From the NCBI GenBank assembly GCA_905234275.1, contig CAJOHD010000001.1, positions 1-64,000 on the forward strand: 64,000 nt of DNA, given 5' to 3'. A model generated the notes under the pieces. The model saw nothing but the letters and a program-made list of their open reading frames with translations. It was not told the DNA's origin and searched no databases. Position numbers and translations under genes: made by a program. This DNA comes from an uncultured Bacteroidales bacterium (GTDB lineage: Bacteria > Bacteroidota > Bacteroidia > Bacteroidales > F082). Below are positions 7,753 through 15,551 of this stretch, piece after piece. Within the stretch, counting starts at the first letter, position 1, and each line of letters opens with the position of its first letter.

Positions 7753-9408
7753 ATGAAATATTTAAAATTATTTTTGGTTTTATTGGTTTTCACCGCGATG
7801 AATGCGGTGGGGCAGACCAAGCATAACAATTTCGAGATTTCAAAGAGCCTTGATATATATAATAATGTGTTGAGGCAGCTCAATATGTATTATGTTGATG
7901 AAATCGACCCGGCTGAGCTGAATGAGTCGGCTATCAACGCCATGCTCGAAGGTCTCGACCCATACACTGTGTTTATCACTGAGTCGCAGATTGAGGATGT
8001 GAAGCTCATGACGACAGGCGAATACGGTGGAATCGGCTCTCTGATTCAGTATTTCGAGGGCAAGACACAGATTTCTGAGCCATACGAAGGCTTTCCTGCC
8101 GCTAAAGCCGGACTGATTCCTGGTGATATCTTCTTGGAAGTCAACGATATTGATGTAACAAATAAAAACTCAAACGAGATAAGCGAGTTGCTGAAAGGCA
8201 CTCCTGGCACCACCGTGAAACTCAAGATGCAGCGTCCGGGCGATAAGGAACCTTATGTGAAAGAGCTCAAGCGCGAGAAGATAAAAATCGACAACATACC
8301 TTATTCAACAGTGTTTGACAATGGCATCGGATACGCTATTTTGTCGCAGTTTACCAAAGATTGCGCTCGTGAGCTGAAGGATGTCATCGTTGATATGCAG
8401 AAAAAACACGAACTCAAGGGTTTCATCCTCGACCTCAGAGGCAACGGCGGAGGCTTGTTGAACGAGGCTGTTGACATTGTGAATATGTTCGTGCCGAAGA
8501 ACAAACTCGTTGTGTATCAGAAAGGTAAGGTTAAAGAAAATAACTATAACCACTACACCCAGCACGAACCTCTTGACCTCGACATACCGCTCGTGATTTT
8601 GGTAAACGAGGGCAGCGCTTCTGCATCGGAAATCGTCGCCGGCTCTATCCAGGACTTCGACCGCGGCGTCATCGTTGGACAGCGCACATTCGGCAAAGGC
8701 CTGGTGCAAAACATCTTCCCAATGAGCTACAACACCCAAATCAAGGTGACGGTGGCACATTATTATCTGCCGAGCAACCGCTGCATCCAGGAAATCGATT
8801 ACTCGAAAAAGAAAAAGGATAATGTCGCGGATACCTTAGCAAAAGCTGACACTCTGGGCAAGGCTTTCCATACCGCCAACGGTCGTGTCGTTTATGAAGG
8901 TCACGGCATCCAGCCAGATGTGAAGATCGAGCCGACGATGGCATCGACGATAACCATGCATCTTTACGCGAAAAATCTGTTCTTCAAATATGCAAACAAG
9001 TTCTATAGAGAGCATAAATCTATAAAATCGCCAGAAGACTTTAAGATTACAGACGCCATTTATCAAGATTTTATGCAATTCGTTAAGGATGAAGGCTTTA
9101 CATTCACTTCACAAAGCGAAACCGAGATTAAAGAACTTGAAAAAATAGCTAAGGCTGAAGGTTATCTTGAAGAGATACAACCTATTCTGGATCAAGCAGT
9201 TGCGACGATAGAGGAGGAGAAGACCAAAGATCTTATCAACAACCGGAAAGAGATTGAGGAGATGCTTGAAATTGAGATTGTGAGCCGTTATTACTATCAG
9301 AAAGGCAAGATTATCGCCGCTTTGGACGACGATCCTGAACTTGAGAAAGCGTTTGAAGTGATTTTAAATCAAGAGGAATACAACAATATCCTGAAAGGAA
9401 CAAAATAA
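7753..9408 (+). CDS. S41-family C-terminal processing peptidase
   Basis: A periplasmic serine protease related to CtpA/Prc, 551 residues. A signal peptide (MKYLKLFLVLLVFTAMNAVG) is followed by the N-terminal helical region, a PDZ domain at about 85-170 (GGIGSLIQYFEGKTQISEPY, PAAKAGLIPGDIFLEVNDID), and the S41 catalytic domain at about 185-370. Catalytic serine lies in VNEGSASASEIVAG (about 288) and lysine in GQRTFGKGLVQ (about 315). The charged C-terminal tail of about 150 residues is typical of the Bacteroidota form. Probable roles are processing or turnover of exported proteins. It has a separate transcription context from yidD because of the intervening repeat. Confidence 0.92.
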   Translation: MKYLKLFLVLLVFTAMNAVGQTKHNNFEISKSLDIYNNVLRQLNMYYVDEIDPAELNESAINAMLEGLDPYTVFITESQIEDVKLMTTGEYGGIGSLIQYFEGKTQISEPYEGFPAAKAGLIPGDIFLEVNDIDVTNKNSNEISELLKGTPGTTVKLKMQRPGDKEPYVKELKREKIKIDNIPYSTVFDNGIGYAILSQFTKDCARELKDVIVDMQKKHELKGFILDLRGNGGGLLNEAVDIVNMFVPKNKLVVYQKGKVKENNYNHYTQHEPLDLDIPLVILVNEGSASASEIVAGSIQDFDRGVIVGQRTFGKGLVQNIFPMSYNTQIKVTVAHYYLPSNRCIQEIDYSKKKKDNVADTLAKADTLGKAFHTANGRVVYEGHGIQPDVKIEPTMASTITMHLYAKNLFFKYANKFYREHKSIKSPEDFKITDAIYQDFMQFVKDEGFTFTSQSETEIKELEKIAKAEGYLEEIQPILDQAVATIEEEKTKDLINNRKEIEEMLEIEIVSRYYYQKGKIIAALDDDPELEKAFEVILNQEEYNNILKGTK

Positions 9409-9413
9409 CAAAT

Positions 9414-9914
9414 ATGAAGAAACATAAACTTACACTCTCTTTTTTGGAATTTAACTCAATTGATGAGCTGAATGACGACGATCGTACTCTTTTGCTGAAG
9501 GCTAAAGAGGCTGCGAAGAACGCTTACGCGCCTTATTCAAAGTTCCGTGTCGGTGCTGCGGTGCGACTCGCTAACGGCACTGTTATTATTGGAAACAACC
9601 AGGAAAATGCTGTTTATCCTGTGGGTCTATGTGCTGAGCGTGTGGCATTGTTTTCAGCTCAGGCGAACTATCCCGACCAGCCTATTGTTGCCCTTGCTGT
9701 AACAGCTATCGGCAGCGATGGCAAGATTTCGCAGCCGGTTCCGCCATGTGGCAGCTGCCGTCAAGCTATGATTGAGGTGGAGAGCCGCCACAACCAGCCG
9801 TTGCGCGTCATCATGCAGGGCGAAGACGGTCCAATCGTCGTCAGCGAAAGAATGGATAACTTGATGCCGTTGATTTTCGCTGAAGATTTCTTGAAGAAAT
9901 ACACGGAAATGTAA
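9414..9914 (+). CDS. cdd: Cytidine deaminase
   Basis: Deaminates cytidine and deoxycytidine to the uridine forms in pyrimidine salvage. The 166-residue protein has the zinc sites CAE (GLCAERVALF, about 71-80) and PCGSC (about 110-114) and the substrate motif KFRVGAAV. The CAE in place of HAE marks it as a homotetrameric-type cytidine deaminase. It starts 5 bases after the S41 protease stop, so the two are probably co-transcribed although functionally unrelated. Confidence 0.95.
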   Translation: MKKHKLTLSFLEFNSIDELNDDDRTLLLKAKEAAKNAYAPYSKFRVGAAVRLANGTVIIGNNQENAVYPVGLCAERVALFSAQANYPDQPIVALAVTAIGSDGKISQPVPPCGSCRQAMIEVESRHNQPLRVIMQGEDGPIVVSERMDNLMPLIFAEDFLKKYTEM

Positions 9915-9918
9915 CCCT

Positions 9919-10055
9919 GTCATTTCGAGCGAAGTCGAGACCTGAGCTTGCGAAAGCATTCACCTTTGGTGAATAAATCTTTTTTTTACGTAAACAATTG
10001 AATAATTTCGAAAAACAAGGATTTCTCCATTCCGCTACGCTTCAGTCGAAATGAC
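9919..10055. repeat. Full-length GTCATTTCGA inverted-end element
   Basis: The 137-bp unit starts GTCATTTCGAGCGAAGTCGA and ends CAGTCGAAATGAC. It has a conserved core word of the type ACGTAAACAATTGAATAATT followed by AACAAGGATTTCTCC. The same core appears at 10469, 38433 and (reversed) 48726. It encodes no protein and resembles a MITE. Confidence 0.8.
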
Positions 10056-10062
10056 AAAGCCA

Positions 10063-10452
10063 TTATTTAAAAGTAAACAGCAAGTTTGCGAAGAAGTTCC
10101 ATAGCGTTGCTGCGCCGATGGCGAAGATTTTGCTGAGGTAGAAGTTCCATTTCAGTTTGTCGGTCAAAAGATAGAGCGTTAACGAATTGATTCCCAATCC
10201 GATAACCGAGACAAGCATAAACTTTCCATATTCTGTGGCGACATCGGCATTCTCGCTTTCGAATGTCCAGATGCGGTTCAAAATGTAGTTTGAAGTTGCG
10301 GCGCAAATAAATCCGATGGCATTGCTGACGTATTTGTTGATTTTTATAATCTCCTTGAAGAGCCAAGTGATGCCGAAATCAACGAAAACGCCAGAAAAGC
10401 CGACGACTCCGAACTTCAGGAATTTTAATATAAACAATCTATCAATTACCAT
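10063..10452 (-). CDS. GtrA-family membrane protein
   Basis: A 129-residue protein with four predicted membrane helices (FGVVGFSGVFVDFGITWLF, NAIGFICAATSNYILNRIWT, FMLVSVIGLGINSLTLYLL, IFAIGAATLWNFFANLLFTF). The sequence NYILNRIWTF is the conserved family segment. GtrA proteins are thought to flip or help translocate polyprenyl-phosphate-linked sugars for cell-surface glycans. The family GT2 partner is not adjacent here; a DPM1-like transferase lacking its own membrane part is at 60542. Flanked on both sides by repeat elements. Confidence 0.88.
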   Translation of the reverse strand: MVIDRLFILKFLKFGVVGFSGVFVDFGITWLFKEIIKINKYVSNAIGFICAATSNYILNRIWTFESENADVATEYGKFMLVSVIGLGINSLTLYLLTDKLKWNFYLSKIFAIGAATLWNFFANLLFTFK

Positions 10453-10468
10453 CTTTTATCTTTAATAC

Positions 10469-10579
10469 GTCATTTCGAGCTTGTCGATAAATCCTTTATT
10501 TCCGTGCTCAATTGAATGATTTCTAAAAACAAGGATTTCTCCATTTCACTCCATTTCATTCCGTTTCAGTCGAAATGAC
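10469..10579. repeat. Full-length GTCATTTCGA inverted-end element
   Basis: A 111-bp copy in the GtrA/CPBP gap. The left end is GTCATTTCGAGCTTGTCGAT, the core CAATTGAATGATTTC, and the right end CAGTCGAAATGAC. Its right arm runs into the 3' end of the CPBP gene. Confidence 0.8.
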
Positions 10580-11437
10580 GGTAGTTTTATTCTTGAAACG
10601 ATTACATGTTATAAATATTGCCACTGTCGTAATCAAACTGAGAATAATCACCAAAACGTTGTCGGTGCTGCCGAAATGCTCCGCGTCGATGTCACTTAAA
10701 CCTCTGGTGTTCAGGTAATAAAGCATCACGATTGTCGCGTTATTGACGAAATGCATCAGCATCGAAGGTAAAATAGAACCCGACATCCAGAACATGTAGC
10801 CGAGCATTATGCCGAGAATGAAACGTGGGAAAAATCCGAAGAAATCCATGTGGAAAGCCGAGAAGACAAAGGCTGTCACGATAATGGCGACATGTGCGTT
10901 CTTGAATATTTTGATAAGCGCTTTTTGAATCACCGAACGGAATAATAACTCCTCGCTGACGGCTGCCAATACCGCAACGATCAACAAACTTGAGAAAAGT
11001 GAGCCTTGTGAGATGAACGTTTGGATGATTTCTTCCGACTTTTGTTGAGTGCTGCGCAGTTGCTCTTCAATGGCGCGCATTGATTCAGGAAATACGATGC
11101 CGTCGTTCCAATCGTTCACCATGCCGAGGAACGGTATGATGGTGAACATCGCTACGATTCCGAGTAACGACCATGTTGGTATCTTGTTGAATCCCAAATA
11201 GTTAAATGGTTTTTCATAAACCAGCATAACATAAACGACAGCAGGTATCAAGAACCCCACCACCTGACTTAAAGTTTGTATGATTTGAAGATTTTTTAAG
11301 TCAGTTATTGTGCCACCGTTTATCATGAGAACAAAAACCCCTAACACGCTGCTGAAAACCAATCCGAAGATTAGCAACAGCGCAAAAGTCAGGAGCTTGG
11401 TGCCAAAGGTGGTGTTTTTTATCAGTGGGAATTTCAT
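10556..11437 (-). CDS. CPBP-family intramembrane glutamic endopeptidase
   Basis: About eight membrane helices and the Abi/CAAX-protease motifs: SEELLFRSVIQ (the EExxxR motif), FSAFHMDFFGFFPRFILG and MLMHFVNNATIV. These supply the glutamates and histidines of the active site. ATG 11437 is chosen over an upstream GTG at 11443. Members process membrane-bound substrates or protect against bacteriocins; the substrate is unknown. The last codons lie inside the neighbouring repeat, so the C-terminal residues are partly repeat-derived. Confidence 0.88.
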   Translation of the reverse strand: MKFPLIKNTTFGTKLLTFALLLIFGLVFSSVLGVFVLMINGGTITDLKNLQIIQTLSQVVGFLIPAVVYVMLVYEKPFNYLGFNKIPTWSLLGIVAMFTIIPFLGMVNDWNDGIVFPESMRAIEEQLRSTQQKSEEIIQTFISQGSLFSSLLIVAVLAAVSEELLFRSVIQKALIKIFKNAHVAIIVTAFVFSAFHMDFFGFFPRFILGIMLGYMFWMSGSILPSMLMHFVNNATIVMLYYLNTRGLSDIDAEHFGSTDNVLVIILSLITTVAIFITCNRFKNKTTVISTETE

Positions 11438-11454
11438 AATCACTTATTTATACT

Positions 11455-11542
11455 GTCATTTCGAACGTAACGAAGTGAAGTCGAGAAATCTCCTGCAATT
11501 GTTTGAGATTTCTCCATTCCGCTTCGCTTCAGTCGAAATGAC
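11455..11542. repeat. GTCATTTCGA inverted-end element supplying the malQ stop codon
   Basis: The 88-bp copy has two good arms (GTCATTTCGAACGTAACGAA ... CAGTCGAAATGAC). The malQ frame runs into its right arm and ends on the TGA found in CGTCATTTCGACTGA. Confidence 0.8.
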
Positions 11543-12977
11543 GACCATTTGTTTTTATCATTTTCTTCAATGTCAATATTAATTTTTCATTTTTTAGCAA
11601 TGCCTCCACGCTCTGGTGCATTCTGTATTTCCAGCGCCATTTCGGGTCGGCGGGCTCGTTGATTTGCTCGTCCCAGGTGTTGTCCCAACGGAAGTCGCCG
11701 TCCATCGCGATATAATCCTGAATCGGGAGGATGACCCATTGCGAACTGCTGTTAAGATGTTGTTCCACAATCTCTTGACAGATATATGGCTCGCAAAAAT
11801 ATGGAGGATTATCAGTGTGATGCAGCATCTCATGATAATAACGTGCAGATAATGCACGATCTTGTTCCCACCATCCGCGAATGGTCGGCATATCGTGCGT
11901 TCCAGTGGTGTCGACGCTGAGATATGGGTTTTCGCGCGGGTCGCTGAACGGCCTGCCGCTCTGTTTTGGCATTCGCTGCACTTCAAGACTGAGGATGCCT
12001 AATTCTCGCATCACGCCGGGGACACAGGGTGCCACCATGCCAAGGTCTTCGCCACAGATTAACAGCGGTTTGTCCGTTTGTAGAGAGGCACGGCCGTGCC
12101 TCTCTACGGTTGGCAAATCAAATATTGTTGACAACCTTTTCCGTCCCTCAATCTCCCACAGCCTCGGGTTTTCCGGTGAATAATGTCCGAAACTGGCATC
12201 CGGACTGCCTTTCGGAATCTCCCAGATGCGGAAAAATCCGAGGATATGGTCAATGCGCAGGGCGTCGAAATATTTTTTGAACCATGCGACACGATCTTTC
12301 CACCATTTGAAACCTTCAGCTTCCATAGCAGCCCAGTTGTAGGTTGGAAAGCCCCAGTTTTGACCTTGAGGCGCGAAGCCGTCAGGCGGAGCGCCGGTTT
12401 CCATATTCAGGTTGAAAAGATGCGGATTCTGTTTCACATCGTCACTCTCACGATTCACCCCGATTGGCAGGTCGCCCTTCAGCATGATGCCCTTTGAGTG
12501 CAGATAATCAACAGCTTCCGAAAGCTGTTTGTCGCAATGATACTGCAAAAACTCGTAAAAATCTGGCTTTTTGCCGCGTTTCTGGTCGTAAACTTTCCGC
12601 AGATACCACATCTTGGTCTTGAAAACCTCAGGATAATCTACAAATTCCTTGGCATTGAGCTCTTTTTTCAGCTCTTGAAAACGTTTTATGTCGTTCTCGT
12701 CTTTCAGCTTTCCGACCTTTTCAACATTGAGGTAAATCGGATGTAACGCCTTGGTACTTATCGACTTATAAGGATATGAATCACTCCAGTCGCCGTCAGT
12801 GGTGGTGTCGTTAATGGGCAGAATCTGAATGAGCTTCAAACCGGTCGCAACACACCAGTCAGCGAGCTTCTTCAAGTCGAGAAACTCGCCAATGCCGCAG
12901 CTTTCTTCACTTCTCAGCGAGAAAACAGGTACGGCGACACCACTGAAATAATTCATATTATAAATCATAAAATCCAT
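11529..12977 (-). CDS. malQ: 4-alpha-glucanotransferase (GH77), catalytic part only
   Basis: Transfers alpha-1,4-glucan segments in maltodextrin and glycogen metabolism. The GH77 barrel is visible from the first residues (GVAVPVFSLRSEESCGIGEF), with LPINDTTTDGDWSDSYPY, FDALRIDHILGFFRIWEIP (nucleophile aspartate region), ICGEDLGMV and TTGTHDMPTIRGWW. ATG 12977 is used because the frame upstream is repeat sequence. Many Bacteroidota MalQ proteins carry N-terminal starch-binding domains and are much longer; these are absent. Residues about 290-299 (VERHGRASLQ) are an in-frame palindrome. The C-terminal GRHFD and stop come from the repeat at 11455-11542. Activity should be retained if the insert lies in a loop. 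Confidence 0.9.
   Translation of the reverse strand: MDFMIYNMNYFSGVAVPVFSLRSEESCGIGEFLDLKKLADWCVATGLKLIQILPINDTTTDGDWSDSYPYKSISTKALHPIYLNVEKVGKLKDENDIKRFQELKKELNAKEFVDYPEVFKTKMWYLRKVYDQKRGKKPDFYEFLQYHCDKQLSEAVDYLHSKGIMLKGDLPIGVNRESDDVKQNPHLFNLNMETGAPPDGFAPQGQNWGFPTYNWAAMEAEGFKWWKDRVAWFKKYFDALRIDHILGFFRIWEIPKGSPDASFGHYSPENPRLWEIEGRKRLSTIFDLPTVERHGRASLQTDKPLLICGEDLGMVAPCVPGVMRELGILSLEVQRMPKQSGRPFSDPRENPYLSVDTTGTHDMPTIRGWWEQDRALSARYYHEMLHHTDNPPYFCEPYICQEIVEQHLNSSSQWVILPIQDYIAMDGDFRWDNTWDEQINEPADPKWRWKYRMHQSVEALLKNEKLILTLKKMIKTNGRHFD
12080..12107. repeat. Palindromic mini-element, in frame inside malQ
   Basis: A perfect 28-base palindrome (GTAGAGAGG ... CCTCTCTAC). The usual GACGC/GCGTC has changed to GAGGC/GCCTC on both arms together. 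It is read as VERHGRASL. Confidence 0.85.
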
Positions 12978-12980
12978 GGA

Positions 12981-13141
12981 GATTCCTCGCTTCACTTCGT
13001 TCCGCTCGGAATGACAAATAATTTAAAAAAAACAATCTGGCGCGGCTTTAAGGCTCCTGCAAAATAGCATGTATCGTTATGCCGCGCCACAATGCCCCTT
13101 CCTTTGTCTTGTCATTCCGAATCCCGAAGGGATGAGGAATC
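12981..13141. repeat. Two facing half-elements (GGAATGAC type) around the malQ start
   Basis: GATTCCTCGC ... GGAATGAC at 12981-13015 and GTCATTCCGA ... GAGGAATC at 13111-13141 are opposite halves of the same family in an inside-out arrangement. About 95 bp of GC-richer sequence lies between them. I see no gene in it. The left half abuts the malQ start and the right half abuts the adk stop. Confidence 0.7.
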
Positions 13142-13708
13142 TTATAATTTGTCTATTTCTTTGCAAAGGTTGTTAAAAATGTCGGAGATTTCACCAACGC
13201 CGTTGATTCCTACGAGATTACCTTGTTTCTTGTAGTAGTCGAGCACAGGAGCGGTCTTCTCTTTGTATTCCACGAAACGATGTTTGATGGAGTCGATATT
13301 GTCGTCAGCACGACCGCTGGTTTTGCCGCGTTCCAGCATTCTGTTGATGAGGATTTCCTCTGGCACTTCAAGGCTGTAAACAGCATTGATTTTCAATGAG
13401 AAACCTTTCATGATCTCATCGAGCATCTCGGCCTGTTTCACTGTACGAGGAAAGCCGTCGAACAAAAATCCTGCTGATTTCAGGTTGGCTCCGACTCTTC
13501 CTTTGATGATTGAAACGACGATTTCGTCCGACACCAAGCCGCCTTTGCTGATGATGTCTTTCACCTTTTTACCGATTTCGGTCTCGGCAGCCATCTCCTC
13601 GCGAAGGATGTCGCCCGTTGAGAGGTAGGTGAGACCGTATTTTTCCTTAAGTTGTTGTGACTGAGTGCCTTTGCCAGCACCTGGAGGTCCAAAAAGTATG
13701 ATATTCAT
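13142..13708 (-). CDS. adk: Adenylate kinase
   Basis: Interconverts AMP, ATP and ADP. The 188-residue short form begins with the P-loop FGPPGAGKGTQSQ (residues about 5-17), followed by YLSTGDILREE (AMP binding), GFLFDGFPRTVKQAE and the short-lid region RMLERGKTSGRADD. It lacks the zinc or long lid domain, as usual in Bacteroidota. It is translationally coupled to hpt upstream (TAATG overlap), so hpt-adk form a purine operon. Confidence 0.97.
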   Translation of the reverse strand: MNIILFGPPGAGKGTQSQQLKEKYGLTYLSTGDILREEMAAETEIGKKVKDIISKGGLVSDEIVVSIIKGRVGANLKSAGFLFDGFPRTVKQAEMLDEIMKGFSLKINAVYSLEVPEEILINRMLERGKTSGRADDNIDSIKHRFVEYKEKTAPVLDYYKKQGNLVGINGVGEISDIFNNLCKEIDKL

Positions 13709-14247
13709 TATTCAACAATTTTATAGATTTCTTTCAGATTTCTTCCGTATTCGTTATAGTCGAGACCATATCCGACGATGAAATCGTTACCGATTTCCAT
13801 TCCTACATAGTCCATCTTGAGGTCATATTTCAGAGCTTTCGGCTTGAACATCATTGTGGCGATTTTAATGCTCTTCGCGCCTTTTTTATTCAGGTCTTTG
13901 AGCAATTCTGTCATGGTAAAACCTGAATCGACTATGTCTTCCACGATGACGATATTGCGACCGTTAACTTTCTCAGGTTCAATGCCTAACATCTCATTTG
14001 GCTTGCCTGTGCTGTGTGTGCCGACGTATGTTTTGTATTTCACAAACGCCATTTCGCAAGGCATTTCGAGGTTCTTGAACAGCTCGGCGGCGAACATAAA
14101 CGCACCGTTGAGCATGACGAGGAACAAAGGCTCCATGTCTTTCATGTCTCGCTTGATTTCACTGGCGATTCGATGAATTTCATTTTCAATTTTCTCCTGA
14201 GGGATGAAAGGTGCGAACTCTTTGTCGGAAACTTTTATGATACTCAT
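13708..14247 (-). CDS. hpt: Hypoxanthine phosphoribosyltransferase
   Basis: Salvages hypoxanthine or guanine with PRPP to IMP or GMP. The PRPP-binding motif IVIVEDIVDSGFTMTELL (about 96-113) and the N-terminal VMLNGAFMFAAELF are clear. I use ATG 14247; a TTG nine bases upstream is also in frame. It is first in the operon, with a -7 box at 14290-14298, divergent from purE. The two purine genes therefore share one divergent regulatory region. Confidence 0.95.
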   Translation of the reverse strand: MSIIKVSDKEFAPFIPQEKIENEIHRIASEIKRDMKDMEPLFLVMLNGAFMFAAELFKNLEMPCEMAFVKYKTYVGTHSTGKPNEMLGIEPEKVNGRNIVIVEDIVDSGFTMTELLKDLNKKGAKSIKIATMMFKPKALKYDLKMDYVGMEIGNDFIVGYGLDYNEYGRNLKEIYKIVE

Positions 14248-14289
14248 AATCAACAAGTTAGAAATTTGTGTTAAAAATCATTAACTTTT

Positions 14290-14298
14290 GCAAATATA
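14290..14298 (-). promoter_or_regulatory. -7 promoter box for hpt-adk
   Basis: The minus strand reads TATATTTGC, matching TAnnTTTGC, about 43 bases upstream of the hpt ATG. Confidence 0.55.
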
Positions 14299-14311
14299 AA
14301 AATTAATTTAG

Positions 14312-14320
14312 TAACTTTGC
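14312..14320 (+). promoter_or_regulatory. -7 promoter box for purE and the rhomboid gene
   Basis: TAACTTTGC lies 21 bases upstream of the purE ATG. It faces away from the hpt box 14 bases away. Confidence 0.55.
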
Positions 14321-14340
14321 AAAAAATAAATTTTTAAAAA

Positions 14341-14847
14341 ATGAATCCTTTAGTAAGTGTTATAATGGGAAGCACGTCTGACCTTCCTGTTTTGGAGAAG
14401 GCGCTGGCGTTTTTCGACGAGATGGAGATTCCTTTTGAGATGAACGCTTTGAGTGCACATCGCACGCCTGAATTGGTGGAAGAGTTTGCAAAAAACACAC
14501 AGAAACGTGGCATAAAAGTGATTATCGCGGCAGCCGGAATGGCGGCTCATCTTCCTGGAGTGATTGCTGCGATGACGCCTATACCTGTCATCGGAATACC
14601 TGTAAAATCGGGCAACGACGGAATGGATGCGCTCTTCTCGATAGTGCAGATGCCTCCGGGAATTCCAGTGGCGACGGTGGGTATGAACAACTCGCTCAAC
14701 GCTGCTATTTTAGCGGCTCAGATTCTTGCTGTCGGCGACGAAAAAATCGCGAAAAAAGTCGTTGATTACAAGGAAAACTTGAAGAAAAAGATCGCTAAAG
14801 CCAACGAGGAGCTGAAGGAGATTCATTACAAATTCAAAACGAATTGA
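14341..14847 (+). CDS. purE: N5-carboxyaminoimidazole ribonucleotide mutase
   Basis: Rearranges N5-CAIR to CAIR in purine synthesis. The 168-residue class I PurE shows [16 protein letters not shown] at the N-terminus, [14 protein letters not shown] (catalytic histidine region), [20 protein letters not shown] and [15 protein letters not shown]. It is divergent from the purine salvage operon. Its stop overlaps the rhomboid protease start (TGATG), implying coupled translation. Confidence 0.96.
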   Translation: MNPLVSVIMGSTSDLPVLEKALAFFDEMEIPFEMNALSAHRTPELVEEFAKNTQKRGIKVIIAAAGMAAHLPGVIAAMTPIPVIGIPVKSGNDGMDALFSIVQMPPGIPVATVGMNNSLNAAILAAQILAVGDEKIAKKVVDYKENLKKKIAKANEELKEIHYKFKTN

Positions 14848-15548
14848 TGAGCAGCGTTGAGGTCAAGGAGGAAAGAGCCCGTCTTCTGCGAAGTTTCATA
14901 GTGCCAGTGGCGTTTATGGCCATTTGTTGGATTGTGAAAGGCATAGAAGAAATCTTTAACCTTGACTTCTCGTTTCTTGGCATCAAGCCGTTGCAAGCAG
15001 ACGGCATACTGGGCATTTTTCTGTTTCATTTCCTACACGGAAGTTGGAGTCATCTCTGTGCTAACACATTGCCAATCATAGTGTTAGGAGCTTGCCTTTA
15101 TTATTTTTATAAACCTATTGCCACAAAAATTGGTCTCCTTTTGATATTTTCCACCGGTCTTTTGACATGGTGCGGCGCTCGTGGGGGCGTTCATATCGGA
15201 GCCAGCGCCTTGATATACGGCTTGGCATATTTCCTGATGTTGAGCGGTTTCATCAGACGCAACAGAAACCTCGTAATCGTATCATTTTTAGTGATTTTCC
15301 TTTATGGCAGTTTGATTTGGGGCATTTATCCGAAATATGCCATCGAAAATCATATCTCTTGGGAGGGACATCTTGCCGGTTTAATCATGGGAATAGCCCT
15401 TGCCATCGTCTATCGTAAAGAAGGCCCGCAGCGCGAAAAGCCTGATGAAAACGACGATGATGCTGATTCCGACGATGACGACCGCTATTGGGATGTGCCG
15501 GAACCTCCAAAGGAAGAGCTGACGCAGCCGAGATATTTCAGACATTAG
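14847..15548 (+). CDS. Rhomboid-family intramembrane serine protease
   Basis: A six-helix membrane protein, 233 residues from ATG 14847, with a very acidic C-terminal tail (DENDDDADSDDDDRYWDVPE). The motif HGSWSHLCANTLP supplies the oxyanion-hole histidine and asparagine. GVHIGASALIYG carries the catalytic serine, and SWEGHLAGLIMG the catalytic histidine, completing the Ser-His dyad. The substrate is unknown. It overlaps purE by one base, but no functional link is apparent. Confidence 0.92.
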   Translation: MSSVEVKEERARLLRSFIVPVAFMAICWIVKGIEEIFNLDFSFLGIKPLQADGILGIFLFHFLHGSWSHLCANTLPIIVLGACLYYFYKPIATKIGLLLIFSTGLLTWCGARGGVHIGASALIYGLAYFLMLSGFIRRNRNLVIVSFLVIFLYGSLIWGIYPKYAIENHISWEGHLAGLIMGIALAIVYRKEGPQREKPDENDDDADSDDDDRYWDVPEPPKEELTQPRYFRH

Positions 15549-15551
15549 TCT

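Noticed and set aside
9919..10055. Inverted-end element considered as an insertion sequence
   Set aside because: It has inverted ends but no transposase reading frame in any of the copies; called a non-autonomous repeat.
11310..11582. Plus-strand open frame of 90 codons over the CPBP start and the malQ end
   Set aside because: It is mostly repeat sequence and antisense to two well-supported genes.
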